Source: Pseudoxanthomonas mexicana (GTDB lineage Bacteria > Pseudomonadota > Gammaproteobacteria > Xanthomonadales > Xanthomonadaceae). From it: DNA of 55,554 nt. The DNA lies in the NCBI RefSeq assembly GCF_010093385.1, contig NZ_PDWV01000022.1, forward strand, positions 1 through 55,554, given 5' to 3'. Shown here piece after piece: positions 40,313 to 48,265 of the stretch. How positions within the stretch are numbered: position 1 is the first letter of the stretch; every line of letters begins with the position of its first letter. Below the pieces are notes generated by a model. The model was not told where the DNA came from. It saw only the letters and a program-made list of their open reading frames with translations, and did not search any database. A program made the position numbers and the translations under genes.

Positions 40313-40921
40313 ATGACCAAGCATTACGACGCCGACTACTTCCAGCGCTGGTACCGCGACGGCGACATCGGCGGCGCACCCCGGCTCGCGCGCAAGGTCG
40401 CACTGGCCGTCGCGGTGGCCGAGTACCACCTGGAGCGCCCGATCCGCACGGTGCTCGACATCGGATGCGGCGAAGGCGCCTGGCGCGCACCGCTGCTGAA
40501 GCTGCGACCGAAGCTGCAGTACCTGGGCTTCGACAGCAGCGAGTACGCGATCCGCCGCTTCGGGCGCACACGCAACCTGCACTACGCGCGCTTCGAAGAC
40601 TTCCAGTACCTGCGCCCCTGCGAACCGGTCGACCTGCTGGTGTGCTCGGATGTACTGCATTACGTGCCCACGCGCGAACTGAAGCGCGGCCTGACCGGAC
40701 TGGCGGAACTGTGCGGCGGGGTGGCCTTCCTGGAGACGTTCGCCAAGGAAGACGACTTCGAGGGCGATCACGACGGCTTCCAGTCGCGCAGGGCGGCCTG
40801 GTACCGGCAGGCCTTCAACGGTGAGGGCTTCCAGTCCGTCGGCAATCACTGCTGGCTGGGCCCACGCCTGGCTGGCGACGTGGCGGTACTGGAGGCTGCG
40901 GATTACCGGCCGATAACCTGA
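40313..40921 (+). CDS. SAM-dependent class I methyltransferase
   Basis: A 202-residue soluble methyltransferase. Motif I is VLDIGCGEGAWRAPLL, preceded by an N-terminal TKHYDADYFQRWYRDG; motif II/III region is LQYLGFDSSEYAIRRF and motif IV is PVDLLVCSDVLHYVPTRELKRG. The acceptor substrate is not identifiable. ATG 40313 is chosen because the conserved YDADYFQRWY part begins there; an upstream in-frame start would add 29 residues translated from repeat sequence. Divergent from hemJ. Confidence 0.88.
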   Translation: MTKHYDADYFQRWYRDGDIGGAPRLARKVALAVAVAEYHLERPIRTVLDIGCGEGAWRAPLLKLRPKLQYLGFDSSEYAIRRFGRTRNLHYARFEDFQYLRPCEPVDLLVCSDVLHYVPTRELKRGLTGLAELCGGVAFLETFAKEDDFEGDHDGFQSRRAAWYRQAFNGEGFQSVGNHCWLGPRLAGDVAVLEAADYRPIT

Positions 40922-41001
40922 ACAGGCCACGGGCGGCAGCTCACCCTTTGCGGTATGCTGCGGCGCAGCACCACGCACCAAAATCGGGATTCCGGACTGA
41001 C

Positions 41002-42249
41002 ATGACCCTGTACCAACTGCACGAACTCGGACGCGCATGGATGGCGCCGCTGGCCTACATGGCCGAAGCGAACGCGCGCATCTTCTCCGCCCCGACCAGT
41101 TGGTTGTCCAACCTGCCAGGCGCGGAACGCATCGCGGCGGGCAACGAACTCGTCCACCGCATCGGCAAGGACTACGAAAAGCCGGCGTGGGAGATCCGCG
41201 AGGTCGAGGCGCATGGCCGTACCGTGCCCGTGGTGGAACTGGAAGCGCTGAAGAAGCCGTTCTGCCGGCTGCTGCGCTTCAAGCGCTACACCGACGATGC
41301 CGACACCATCTCACTGTTGAAGGACGACCCGGTGGTGCTGGTGGTGGCGCCGTTGTCGGGCCATCACGCCACCCTGCTGCGCGATACCGTGCACACGCTG
41401 CTGCGCAACCACAAGGTGTACGTGACCGACTGGGTGGACGCCCGGATGGTGCCGGCGTCCGAAGGCGCCTTCAGCCTGGACGACTACGTGGCCTACGTGG
41501 AGGAGTTCATCCGCCACATCGGCGCAGAGAAGCTGCATGTGATCAGCGTCTGCCAGCCGACCGTGCCCGTGCTGGCCGCCGTGTCGCTGATGGCCGCGCG
41601 TGGCGAAGCCACACCGCGCTCGCTGGTGATGATGGGCGGCCCGATCGATGCACGCCGCAGTCCCACCGAGGTCAACGGCCTGGCCACGCGCAATCCCCTG
41701 TCGTGGTTCGAGCACAACGTCATCCACACCGTGCCGATGCCCTACCCGGGCGAAGGCCGCCGCGTGTATCCCGGTTTCCTGCAGCACGCCGGCTTCATCG
41801 CGATGAATCCCAGCCGCCACTTCATGTCGCACTGGGACTTCTACAGCGACCTGGTGAAGGGCGACCTTCAGGATGCCGAATCGCACCGCAGGTTCTACGA
41901 CGAGTACAACGCCGTGCTGGACATGCCGGCCGAGTATTACCTGGACACCATCCGCACCGTGTTCCAGGAATTCCTGCTGCCGCGCGGCATGTGGAAGGTC
42001 AATGGCGAGCTGGTGAAGCCGGCCGCGATCAGGAAGACCGCGCTGATGAGCATCGAAGGCGAACTGGACGACATCTCCGGCCAGGGCCAGACCGCTGCCG
42101 CGCACGACCTGTGCACCGGCATTCCCAAGCCCCACCACAAGCACCTGACCGTCGAGGGGGCCGGCCATTACGGCATCTTCAGCGGCCGCCGCTGGCGCGA
42201 GAAGGTCTACCCGCAGGTGCGCGATTTCATCGCGAAATACGCAGGCTGA
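41002..42249 (+). CDS. phaZ: Intracellular polyhydroxyalkanoate depolymerase PhaZ
   Basis: A 415-residue alpha/beta hydrolase that degrades stored PHB granules inside the cell. It has the lipase-like box VISVCQPTVPV with Cys184 as nucleophile instead of Ser, as in the PhaZ1-type depolymerases of Cupriavidus. Other family blocks are VLVVAPLSGHHATLLRDTV (oxyanion region), MGGPIDARRSPTEVN, LMSIEGELDDISGQGQT (Asp) and VEGAGHYGIFSGRRWR (His). ATG 41002 (MTLYQLHELG) is preferred; an upstream start gives 18 odd residues. No PHA synthase gene lies nearby, so storage genes must be elsewhere. Confidence 0.93.
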   Translation: MTLYQLHELGRAWMAPLAYMAEANARIFSAPTSWLSNLPGAERIAAGNELVHRIGKDYEKPAWEIREVEAHGRTVPVVELEALKKPFCRLLRFKRYTDDADTISLLKDDPVVLVVAPLSGHHATLLRDTVHTLLRNHKVYVTDWVDARMVPASEGAFSLDDYVAYVEEFIRHIGAEKLHVISVCQPTVPVLAAVSLMAARGEATPRSLVMMGGPIDARRSPTEVNGLATRNPLSWFEHNVIHTVPMPYPGEGRRVYPGFLQHAGFIAMNPSRHFMSHWDFYSDLVKGDLQDAESHRRFYDEYNAVLDMPAEYYLDTIRTVFQEFLLPRGMWKVNGELVKPAAIRKTALMSIEGELDDISGQGQTAAAHDLCTGIPKPHHKHLTVEGAGHYGIFSGRRWREKVYPQVRDFIAKYAG

Positions 42250-42260
42250 CGCCAGACGCT

Positions 42261-42324
42261 GTAGAGCCGAGCTTGCCCGGCTCCGCACGGTGGCGCAGCG
42301 CAGCGGAGCACGCTCCGCTCTATG
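42261..42324. repeat. GTAG-type (SMAG-like) palindromic repeat pair
   Basis: Begins GTAGAGCCGAGCTTGCCCGG, where GAGCCG and CGGCTC form a stem, and ends with the palindrome GCGGAGC-AC-GCTCCGC followed by TCTATG. A GTAG head with a GAGC palindrome is the mark of the SMAG repeats described in Stenotrophomonas maltophilia. It directly follows the phaZ stop and precedes a terminator. Confidence 0.7.
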
Positions 42325-42358
42325 AAAGAAAAGCCGCCCGGGGGCGGCTTTCTTCGTT
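42325..42358. terminator. Bidirectional terminator between phaZ and the HAAS gene
   Basis: Stem AAAGCCGCC / GGCGGCTTT with a four-base loop, with CTTCGTTTC on one side and TCTTTTC on the other strand. It can end both convergent genes. Confidence 0.8.
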
Positions 42359-42373
42359 TCTGTGTCTGCGGCT

Positions 42374-43294
42374 TCACACCACCGGCGTGCGCACCAGCAG
42401 GTGCTTGGCCAGCCAGCCGTGGAAGCGGCCGACCATGCGCGCCAGGTGCAGGGTGACGAACAGCAGGACGATGCCGAAAACGGACACCAGCGGCAGCATC
42501 CAGGGCGCGTCGGTGATCATGTTCCAGTCGCCGAAGCTCATCACGTAATCGAACGGCAGGAAGTACGCCACCGGCGCCGCGATGAAGCCCAGCGACACGG
42601 CCAGCAGCGTGATGGCCACCGAGAAGTACAGGACGCCGAGCGGGTGCATCAGCAGCAGGTACAGCATCGCCGTCCAGGTGCGGCCGTCGGTGAACAGTTC
42701 CTTCAGGCGCGTCGTCCAGGGCTTGTCGCGCTGCGTGTACAGCGGACGGCGCGGCATGCGTTCGCCCAGCAGCACCTCCACCACGCGCCCCTCGACCAGC
42801 GACAGCAGGCGCACCGACATCAGGAACAACAGCAGCAGCGGAATGCCGATGATCAGGATCATCAGACCGAACGACAGGCTGGCGCCGGTCACGACCCAGG
42901 TGAAGTAGAACGTGCCGGTGGCCAGCGACAGCAGCATGTAGAACAGCGCACCGTAGGTACGGGCATCGGCGGCCACGCCGAAGAACCGGCCCAGCAGCGA
43001 CTTGCGCTTCGGCGGTAGCGGCGGACGCAGGGCCTTGGCGACGGTGACCTCGGTCTCGCGGTAGATGTCGGCAACTTCCTCCGGCGCACCGTAGCTGCCG
43101 GCGACCGAGGCGATCACCTCGGCTTCGGACTTGCCGGGGTTTTCGGCCAGTTCCGAGCGCAGGTATTCCTCCGCGTCGTAGACGGCGTCTTGGATCATCG
43201 CCTTGTCCGCACCGGCGAGCGCCGCGCGCAACTGGTCCAGATACTCGGGAATCGTGGTGGGCAGGCGGCTGCCCGGGTGGGTGGTGGTGTTCAT
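42374..43294 (-). CDS. HAAS/Sensor-domain membrane protein
   Basis: A 306-residue protein. Residues 1-80 form a helical HAAS-type domain (HTH-associated alpha-helical signalling): IPEYLDQLRAALAGADKAMI, DAVYDAEEYLRSELAENPGKSEAEVIASVAGSYGAPEEVADIY. Then come two similar four-helix membrane parts matching the Sensor domain (PF13796): DARTYGALFYMLLSLATGTF and DGRTWTAMLYLLLMHPLGVL. It overlaps the upstream PadR regulator gene by four bases. The known pattern is a PadR repressor with a HAAS-membrane partner that senses an envelope signal. The ligand is unknown. Confidence 0.85.
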   Translation of the reverse strand: MNTTTHPGSRLPTTIPEYLDQLRAALAGADKAMIQDAVYDAEEYLRSELAENPGKSEAEVIASVAGSYGAPEEVADIYRETEVTVAKALRPPLPPKRKSLLGRFFGVAADARTYGALFYMLLSLATGTFYFTWVVTGASLSFGLMILIIGIPLLLLFLMSVRLLSLVEGRVVEVLLGERMPRRPLYTQRDKPWTTRLKELFTDGRTWTAMLYLLLMHPLGVLYFSVAITLLAVSLGFIAAPVAYFLPFDYVMSFGDWNMITDAPWMLPLVSVFGIVLLFVTLHLARMVGRFHGWLAKHLLVRTPVV

Positions 43295-43656
43295 GCAGGA
43301 ATCCCCTCAAGCACGGAATCGACGGAATCGCGGGTGGCGCGCCAGGCGGCGGCCCAGGACTGCAGGGTCTGTCGCCCCGCCTCGGTGATGCGGTAGTAGC
43401 GGCGCGGCGGGCCCGCGACCGAGGGCTCGACGAAGCTGTCCAGCAGGCCGCCGCCCTCCAGGTTGCGGAGCACCGGATACAGGGCACTCTGCTTGCCGCT
43501 GAGTACGCCGTCGCCGACACGTTCCAGCTGCTTGGCGATCAGGTAGCCGTACAGCGGTTCGCCCGCGCGGGCCAGGACCGCCAGCAGCGCCAGCGACACC
43601 GTGCCGGCGCTGAGCTCTTTCTGGAACTTCTTCAGATGGATATCGGGTTCACTCAT
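43291..43656 (-). CDS. PadR family transcriptional regulator
   Basis: A 121-residue winged-helix regulator. The HTH region is LARAGEPLYGYLIAKQLERVGDG, followed by KQSALYPVLRNLEGGGLLDSF and the wing GPPRRYYRITEAGRQTL. PadR proteins of this short class usually repress their own operon. It is translationally coupled to the HAAS/Sensor membrane protein. A pair of direct repeats TAT(T/A)GCGAA lies 44-67 bases upstream of its start and is a candidate operator. Confidence 0.93.
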   Translation of the reverse strand: MSEPDIHLKKFQKELSAGTVSLALLAVLARAGEPLYGYLIAKQLERVGDGVLSGKQSALYPVLRNLEGGGLLDSFVEPSVAGPPRRYYRITEAGRQTLQSWAAAWRATRDSVDSVLEGIPA

Positions 43657-43699
43657 GGCTCCCCCCTTCGCGGCACATCCGCTAGGTTGGAGACGATGC

Positions 43700-43723
43700 T
43701 ATTGCGAACTTTGATATAGCGAA
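43700..43723. promoter_or_regulatory. Candidate PadR operator: direct repeats TATTGCGAA and TATAGCGAA
   Basis: Two nine-base direct repeats, 15 bases start to start, at 43700-43708 and 43715-43723. On the minus strand the same bases give TATATC at 43712-43717, a possible -10 element for the padR operon, so a bound repressor would block it. Confidence 0.4.
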
Positions 43724-43802
43724 TGTGCCAGTAGTCACCGTGCCCTGATGCACGGCGGGCTGCTCGCGGCGGCCCGACGCCCTGCAGCGACCCGCCGACC
43801 CG

Positions 43803-44414
43803 TCACCGCGAAGCGTACTGACTTCGTCCGGCCTGCCACCGCGCGGCCGCCAGCAGTCCCGGCAACGCAGCGGCCCAGGCGGCTGCCAGCCACAGCAGTC
43901 CCCGCCACGCAGGGCTGGCGAACTCGGCGGCTCCCCAACCGCGCGCGGCTGCCAGATACGCCAGGGGGCCGCCGATGCCTCCCAGCAGCGCCCCCGCCCA
44001 CCACCGCGCCTGCAGGCTGCGCATGGCGCCATTGAGGGTGACGGCCAGCGATGCCCACAGCGCCAGGATCCAGGCCGGTGCCGTCGCACCGCCCGCCATC
44101 GAGGCCCGATACGTCACCCAGCCCTGCGCCGCGGCCACACCGTCGACCACCAGTCCACACGCCACGGCGAGCACCACCAGTCTCACCTCGTCGCCACGAC
44201 GCGGCGCCCACGCCAGGTGCATGCCAACGAATACTGCCGCGGCCAGCACGCCGGGCCATGCACTGCCCTGGCCGGCGGCGATCACCGCGATGAACCACAC
44301 GATCTGGTTGCCGGCCACATTGAACAGCGTCCGCCATGCGGCTTTCCGGATTCCGAATGCGGAAAGACCGGGGGGCGACGCCCCCCGGCTCTCCCGGCGC
44401 AGGTCCCGACTCAA
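43803..44414 (-). CDS. DUF2878 family membrane protein
   Basis: A membrane protein of up to 203 residues with about five to six helices (LFNVAGNQIVWFIAVIAA, VLAAAVFVGMHLAW, RLVVLAVACGLVVDGVAA, WILALWASLAVTLNGAM, LLWLAAAWAAALPGLLAA). It matches DUF2878 as I know it, with no known function. The start is unclear: the first in-frame codon is a TTG at 44414 that overlaps the stop of the upstream gene. A GC-rich hairpin (44368-44388) lies in this early part, and family members usually begin close to the first helix, so a GTG near 44307 is possible. Confidence 0.7.
   Translation of the reverse strand: MSRDLRRESRGASPPGLSAFGIRKAAWRTLFNVAGNQIVWFIAVIAAGQGSAWPGVLAAAVFVGMHLAWAPRRGDEVRLVVLAVACGLVVDGVAAAQGWVTYRASMAGGATAPAWILALWASLAVTLNGAMRSLQARWWAGALLGGIGGPLAYLAAARGWGAAEFASPAWRGLLWLAAAWAAALPGLLAAARWQAGRSQYASR
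44368..44388 (-). terminator. Perfect GC hairpin between two overlapping genes
   Basis: CCGGGGGGC-GAC-GCCCCCCGG, a nine-base perfect stem with a three-base loop, followed in the minus direction by TCTTTCC. It lies 22 bases after the stop of the 44411-45007 gene and looks like a terminator for it. If so, the DUF2878 coding region must begin downstream of it. Confidence 0.5.
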
Positions 44415-45007
44415 GGCGCCGGCTCGTAGAAGTAGGTCTGCACGCGGGCGGTGCCCACCGGCAGGCCGGCCTGGAACGCGGACACGTTGAAGACCGCGTT
44501 CAATGCCACGGCCGCTTCGTCATTGAGCGTCAGCCGCACGTTGTCCAGTTGCACGGAACCGGCACGCGCGTGCAGTCCGCGTACGACCGGTGCGCTCACC
44601 AGTGTGATGTCGAACAGCGGCAGGCGGCCCAGCACGCTGTCGTTGACCTTCACCCGGCCGGTCAGCACCGGGGCGGCACCGGTCGTGTCGATGGTATAGC
44701 TGCTCAGGTTGACCTCGGTGGCGCCGGCGCGCAGCGTCAGGCCCCCCGCATGATCCACCTCGCCCTTCAGGGTGCCCCGATCCAGCTCGCCGCCGGGAAT
44801 GGGGAACGACGCGCTCGCGCCCCGCAGGCGGGCGGGATACGAGGCTTTCACGGAGACACCCAGCGAGGTCAGCGCGCCCACCAGGTCGGCGGACAGCTGC
44901 ACGCGGGTATCGCCGCCCAGCGTGTTGACGGTGGGCGACGCGAATGCCGCCGCAGGCAGCAACGCGGCCATGACCAGGACGAGACCACGGAGTCGAAGCG
45001 TTTTCAT
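44411..45007 (-). CDS. Secreted HtaA-like or hypothetical periplasmic protein
   Basis: A 198-residue protein with a clear Sec signal (MKTLRLRGLVLVMAALLPAAAFA). The mature part is beta-rich with repeated hydrophobic strands: SASFPIPGGELDRGTLKGEV, HAGGLTLRAGATEVNLSSYTID, VLTGRVKVNDSVLGRLPLFDI. The pattern of a GG-x-D-x(3)-GT turn, a DHAGGLTL strand and a V-L-x-G-R-V strand reminds me of HtaA-type heme-binding domains, but the typical Tyr/His heme ligands are not evident, so I call it hypothetical. No cysteine is present. The start ATG 45007 is clear. Confidence 0.72.
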   Translation of the reverse strand: MKTLRLRGLVLVMAALLPAAAFASPTVNTLGGDTRVQLSADLVGALTSLGVSVKASYPARLRGASASFPIPGGELDRGTLKGEVDHAGGLTLRAGATEVNLSSYTIDTTGAAPVLTGRVKVNDSVLGRLPLFDITLVSAPVVRGLHARAGSVQLDNVRLTLNDEAAVALNAVFNVSAFQAGLPVGTARVQTYFYEPAP

Positions 45008-45155
45008 GAGGGCTTCCTGTGAAGTGGGTTTCGGGGGAATGACAACGACAGGGCACGCGCGGGTTCAACGCTTCCCACGGCCCTCGGCGCGTGCATCGAA
45101 GGCCCTTCGCCATACGCGGGCGCAACGGCCGTGGATGCGGGACACGCGGCATCGC

Positions 45156-45176
45156 GCCGTCCGCCCGATGGACGGC
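45156..45176 (-). terminator. Hairpin after regA
   Basis: Stem GCCGTCC / GGACGGC with a seven-base loop, 54 bases after the regA stop. No T-run follows, so it is only a candidate for the end of the cyo-surf1-regBA transcript. The rest of 45008-45229 shows no gene. Confidence 0.35.
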
Positions 45177-45229
45177 AGCCTGCGGATTCGCTGATGTGCA
45201 CGTGCCGTGAAGGCCGGCCCGGGGAGGCC

Positions 45230-45775
45230 CTATTTGACGCGCCGCTTTTCCAGCTTGCGCGCCAGCGTGCGCCGGTGGAGTCCCAGCCGGCGTGCGGCCT
45301 CGGAAATGTTGAAGTCGCTGGCCGCCAGGGCTTCGTGAATGTGCTCCCACTCCAGCGTCTTGATCGAGGTGGTGCGCGCGCTCAGTTCCACATCGGCATC
45401 GCCGACGGCACGCTGGAAGGCCGCCTCGATGTCGTCGGTGTTGGACGGCTTGGCCAGATAGTGGCGCGCGCCCAGCTTGATCGCCTCCACCGCCGTGGCG
45501 ATGCTGGCATAGCCGGTCAGCACCACGATCACCATCTCCGGATCGGCATCGTGCAGGAGCCTGACGCTGGACAGGCCGGACGCACCGCCGGCCAGCTTCA
45601 GGTCCACCACCGCATGCGTGGGCGCGAATTCGCCCAGCAACGCCGCCATGCCCTCCTCGCCGGCGAGATGGCGTACCTGATAGCCGCGCCGCTCGAACGA
45701 GCGCACCAGCGTGCGCGCGAACGCCGCGTCATCCTCGACGATCAGCAACCGGCGCTCATTCTTGGCCGTCATCAT
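45230..45775 (-). CDS. regA: RegA/PrrA-type redox response regulator
   Basis: A 181-residue response regulator. Receiver domain: acidic pocket Glu14-Asp15-Asp16, phosphorylated Asp58 in AVVDLKL, Thr87 in VLTGYA and Lys109 in YLAKPS. The C-terminal DNA-binding domain is a Fis-type HTH (NISEAARRLGLHRRTLARKL), nearly the same as in RegA, PrrA and ActR, the global redox regulators. Two adjacent ATG codons open it; the start overlaps the regB end by 20 bases. It is the last gene of the cyo operon and should control oxidase and other redox genes. Confidence 0.92.
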   Translation of the reverse strand: MMTAKNERRLLIVEDDAAFARTLVRSFERRGYQVRHLAGEEGMAALLGEFAPTHAVVDLKLAGGASGLSSVRLLHDADPEMVIVVLTGYASIATAVEAIKLGARHYLAKPSNTDDIEAAFQRAVGDADVELSARTTSIKTLEWEHIHEALAASDFNISEAARRLGLHRRTLARKLEKRRVK

Positions 45776-47101
45776 CCGGGTCCTCGATCGCGATCGCCGC
45801 CAGCGGCAGCGTCACCGTCACCACCGCACCGCCCTGGGGGCGATTCTCCGCGTGCAGCCGGCCGCCCAGCGTGCGGGCCACGTTGACCGACAGGAACAGG
45901 CCCAAGCCACCGCCCGGCCGTCCCTTGCTGCTGTTGTAGGGCGTGCCGAGCCGCCGCAGGATGCCCGGCTCGAACCCGGGCCCGGCGTCGGCGACCACCA
46001 CCACCACGGCGTCGTCCTCGCAGCGCACGTCCAGGGCGACCCAGTCGGGTGAAGCTTCCAGCGCGTTGTCCAGCACGTTGAACACCATCTGCCGAAGGCC
46101 GGCATCGGTGACGATACGCGGATCGGGGCCGCTCTGGTTGCGGTAATCGAAGCGTGGCGGGTTCCGCGCCTGTTCCCATTCATGCGCCAGCTCGTCGAAC
46201 AGCGCATGCAATGTGGTTTCGGTGGGCGCTTCGGCGCGGGTCTCGCCGGCAGCCATCAGGATGTTGGTGACGATGGATTTGCAGCGGGCCACCTGCGCCT
46301 GCATTTCCAGCACGTCGTTGTGCAGCTCACCGTCGGAGGCCATGGTGGGCAGGTGCTGCCAGTCGCCCAGGATCACCGACAGCGTGGAAAGCGGCGTGCC
46401 CAGCTCGTGCGCGGCCCCGGACGCCAGCAGGCCGATGCGCACGATGTGCTCCTCCTCCACCGCCCGCTGGCGCAGCTCGGCCAGGCGCGCATCCCGCTCG
46501 CGCAGGATGCCGCCGATGCGGGTGATGAACACCACCAGCAAGCCGGCGATCAGCAGGAAGCAGACCAGCAACCCCTGCACGTAGTGATCCGCCAGCCCAC
46601 GCGCAGGCTCCACCGCCAGCTTCAGCGGCGCAGGCACGGCCGCGAGTCCGACGACACACAGCGCCGCGGCGACCGCGATTACCCAACTGCCGGGCGAACG
46701 AACAGCACCGTGCCGATCACGACCTGCAGCAGGAACAGGAACACGAACGGATTGGCGATGCCGCCGGACAGGTACAGCTGCACCGTGAGCGAGGCCACGT
46801 CCACCAGCAGGCCAACCAGCAGGGCCGCATGCGAAACCTGTGTGTGGCGCCGGCACCACAGGTGGCTGGCCAGGTTGAACAGCACCAGAGCGGCTAGCAC
46901 GGCAAACATCGGCTGCAGGGGCAGTGCGATGCCCAGGCCGTACTGCACCACCAGGATCGTCGCCACCTGTCCCACCACCGCGATCCAGCGCAGCTGAATG
47001 AGCTGCTGCAGGTTGCGCAGGCCCGCGCGATCGTATGACCCCGCCAGGCGTAAGGCCGGCGGGGCAGGGTCGTCTGGAGCTTCAGCCCGGCGGAAGTACA
47101 T
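45756..47101 (-). pseudogene. regB: RegB/PrrB-type redox sensor kinase gene with a one-base frameshift
   Basis: Repaired, it encodes about 448 residues. The N-terminal part (from ATG 47101) has paired helices and the RegB quinone motif GGIANPF (113-119), then stops at TAA 46681-46679 after FVRPAVG. The rest is in the frame one base earlier and resumes as WVIAVAAALCVVGLAAVPAP; the junction lies between 46683 and 46697. The second part carries the H box AHELGTPLSTLSVI, the conserved Cys in QVARCKSIVTNIL (counterpart of the RegB redox cysteine), the N box VFNVLDNALEAS and GPGFEP/GGGLGLFLS ATP loops. Split in two, it could not signal. Its start overlaps the surf1 end. Confidence 0.85.
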
Positions 47102-47867
47102 GCGTGCCCCGGGAGGAGTGTCGGCGCCGATCATCGCGCCAGCGGCGGTCCGACGCGAACAGGACACCCACGGCCACCAGCGTCAGCAGCGCCATCCCGA
47201 ACCAGGGCAGCGCGTAGGACAGGTGCGGATCGCGGAACTTCACCACCGTCATGCCGCCGCGCGGCCAACCGCGGAAGCCAGGCTCGGCATCGGCGTCGAC
47301 GAAGAAGGGAGCGACCCGCGCAGCCGGCAATCCCTGCCTGCGTGCTATCGCGACGACATCACGCGAATACCAGCGATCCTGTTCCGGCACGTTGCGCCGC
47401 AGGAAGCCACCCTCCGGTTCGCTGATGCGCAGCAGGCCTTCCACGACCACCCGGCCCTGTGGTGCGCGCGACGCGGTGGCGCCGGCCGGCACGAAGCCCC
47501 GATTGACCAGCACGTAGTCACCGTTGTCGGCCTGCAAGGGCTGCAGCAGCCAGAAGCCGCCGCCGAGTTCGGTCACCGCCTGCGTGCGTACCAGCCGATC
47601 CTGCAGGAAGTGTCCGGCCACCAAGATGCGCCGGTAGCCATGGTCCGCCTCGGTGATGGCGCGCCACTGCACGCGGGAAGGCGCCGGTACGGCCGCCGCA
47701 TGGATGCGTGCATCGACGCGGGCGATCAGGTCGTGCTTCCACGCCATCCGTTGCAGCTGCCACACACCCAGCACGACGAATCCGCAGAAGGCGAACACCA
47801 GCAGCGCCGCGAACGCGACCCGCCAGCGCGCGCGCGGCGGCGGCGGCGTGGCAGCCACGTCGGTCAC
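47082..47867 (-). CDS. SURF1 family oxidase assembly protein
   Basis: A 261-residue protein with one N-terminal and one C-terminal transmembrane helix around a periplasmic domain, the SURF1 layout. Landmarks are VLGVWQLQRMAWKHDLIARV, GGGFWLLQPLQADNGDYVLVNRGFVP and the C-terminal HLSYALPWFGMALLTLVAVG. SURF1 assists heme insertion in heme-copper oxidases, best known for aa3 types. The start is GTG 47867, overlapping the cyoD stop (GTGA). It sits in the bo3 operon, so it probably helps assemble this oxidase. The last 20 residues overlap the regB start. Confidence 0.92.
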   Translation of the reverse strand: MTDVAATPPPPRARWRVAFAALLVFAFCGFVVLGVWQLQRMAWKHDLIARVDARIHAAAVPAPSRVQWRAITEADHGYRRILVAGHFLQDRLVRTQAVTELGGGFWLLQPLQADNGDYVLVNRGFVPAGATASRAPQGRVVVEGLLRISEPEGGFLRRNVPEQDRWYSRDVVAIARRQGLPAARVAPFFVDADAEPGFRGWPRGGMTVVKFRDPHLSYALPWFGMALLTLVAVGVLFASDRRWRDDRRRHSSRGTHVLPPG

Positions 47868-48265
47868 GGCAGGCTCTGGACCGCCTCCTGCATCCGATGC
47901 ATGTCGTGCGCGCCCGGCATCATGTGGGTGTTCATGTTATGCATGACCCACAACGTACCGGCCAGCACGATCACCAGCAGCACGGCGGTGAAGATCAGCG
48001 CGAACAGGTTCCAGCCGCCTTCCGACTTCGGATTCATGTGCAGGAAATACACCATGTGCACGACGACCTGCACCATCGCGAAGGCCAGGATCACCAGCGT
48101 GGTGATGGCCGGCGTGGGCAGCACCTTGGCCATCACCAGCCAGAACGGGATCGCGGTCAGCACGACCGACAGCACGAAGCCGGTGACGTATTCCTTCACG
48201 CTGACATGCGGAATGCCGTCCTCGAGGAAGTCGTCGTGTTCGGAGGAAGAAGAAGGGTTGGCCAT
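47864..48265 (-). CDS. cyoD: Cytochrome bo3 quinol oxidase subunit IV CyoD
   Basis: A 133-residue subunit with three transmembrane helices; it begins [13 protein letters not shown] and contains VKEYVTGFVLSVVLTAIPFWL, LVILAFAMVQVVVHMVYFLHM and a third helix near LFALIFTAVLLVIVLAGTLW, followed by a Met/His-rich C-terminus. It shares its start base with the cyoC stop (TGATG) and overlaps surf1 by four bases. CyoD helps stabilise the oxidase complex. Confidence 0.95.
   Translation of the reverse strand: MANPSSSSEHDDFLEDGIPHVSVKEYVTGFVLSVVLTAIPFWLVMAKVLPTPAITTLVILAFAMVQVVVHMVYFLHMNPKSEGGWNLFALIFTAVLLVIVLAGTLWVMHNMNTHMMPGAHDMHRMQEAVQSLP

Noticed and set aside
41550..41560. Missing serine nucleophile in PhaZ as a sign of inactivation
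   Set aside because: Cys at this position is the known nucleophile of intracellular PHB depolymerases, so the protein looks active.
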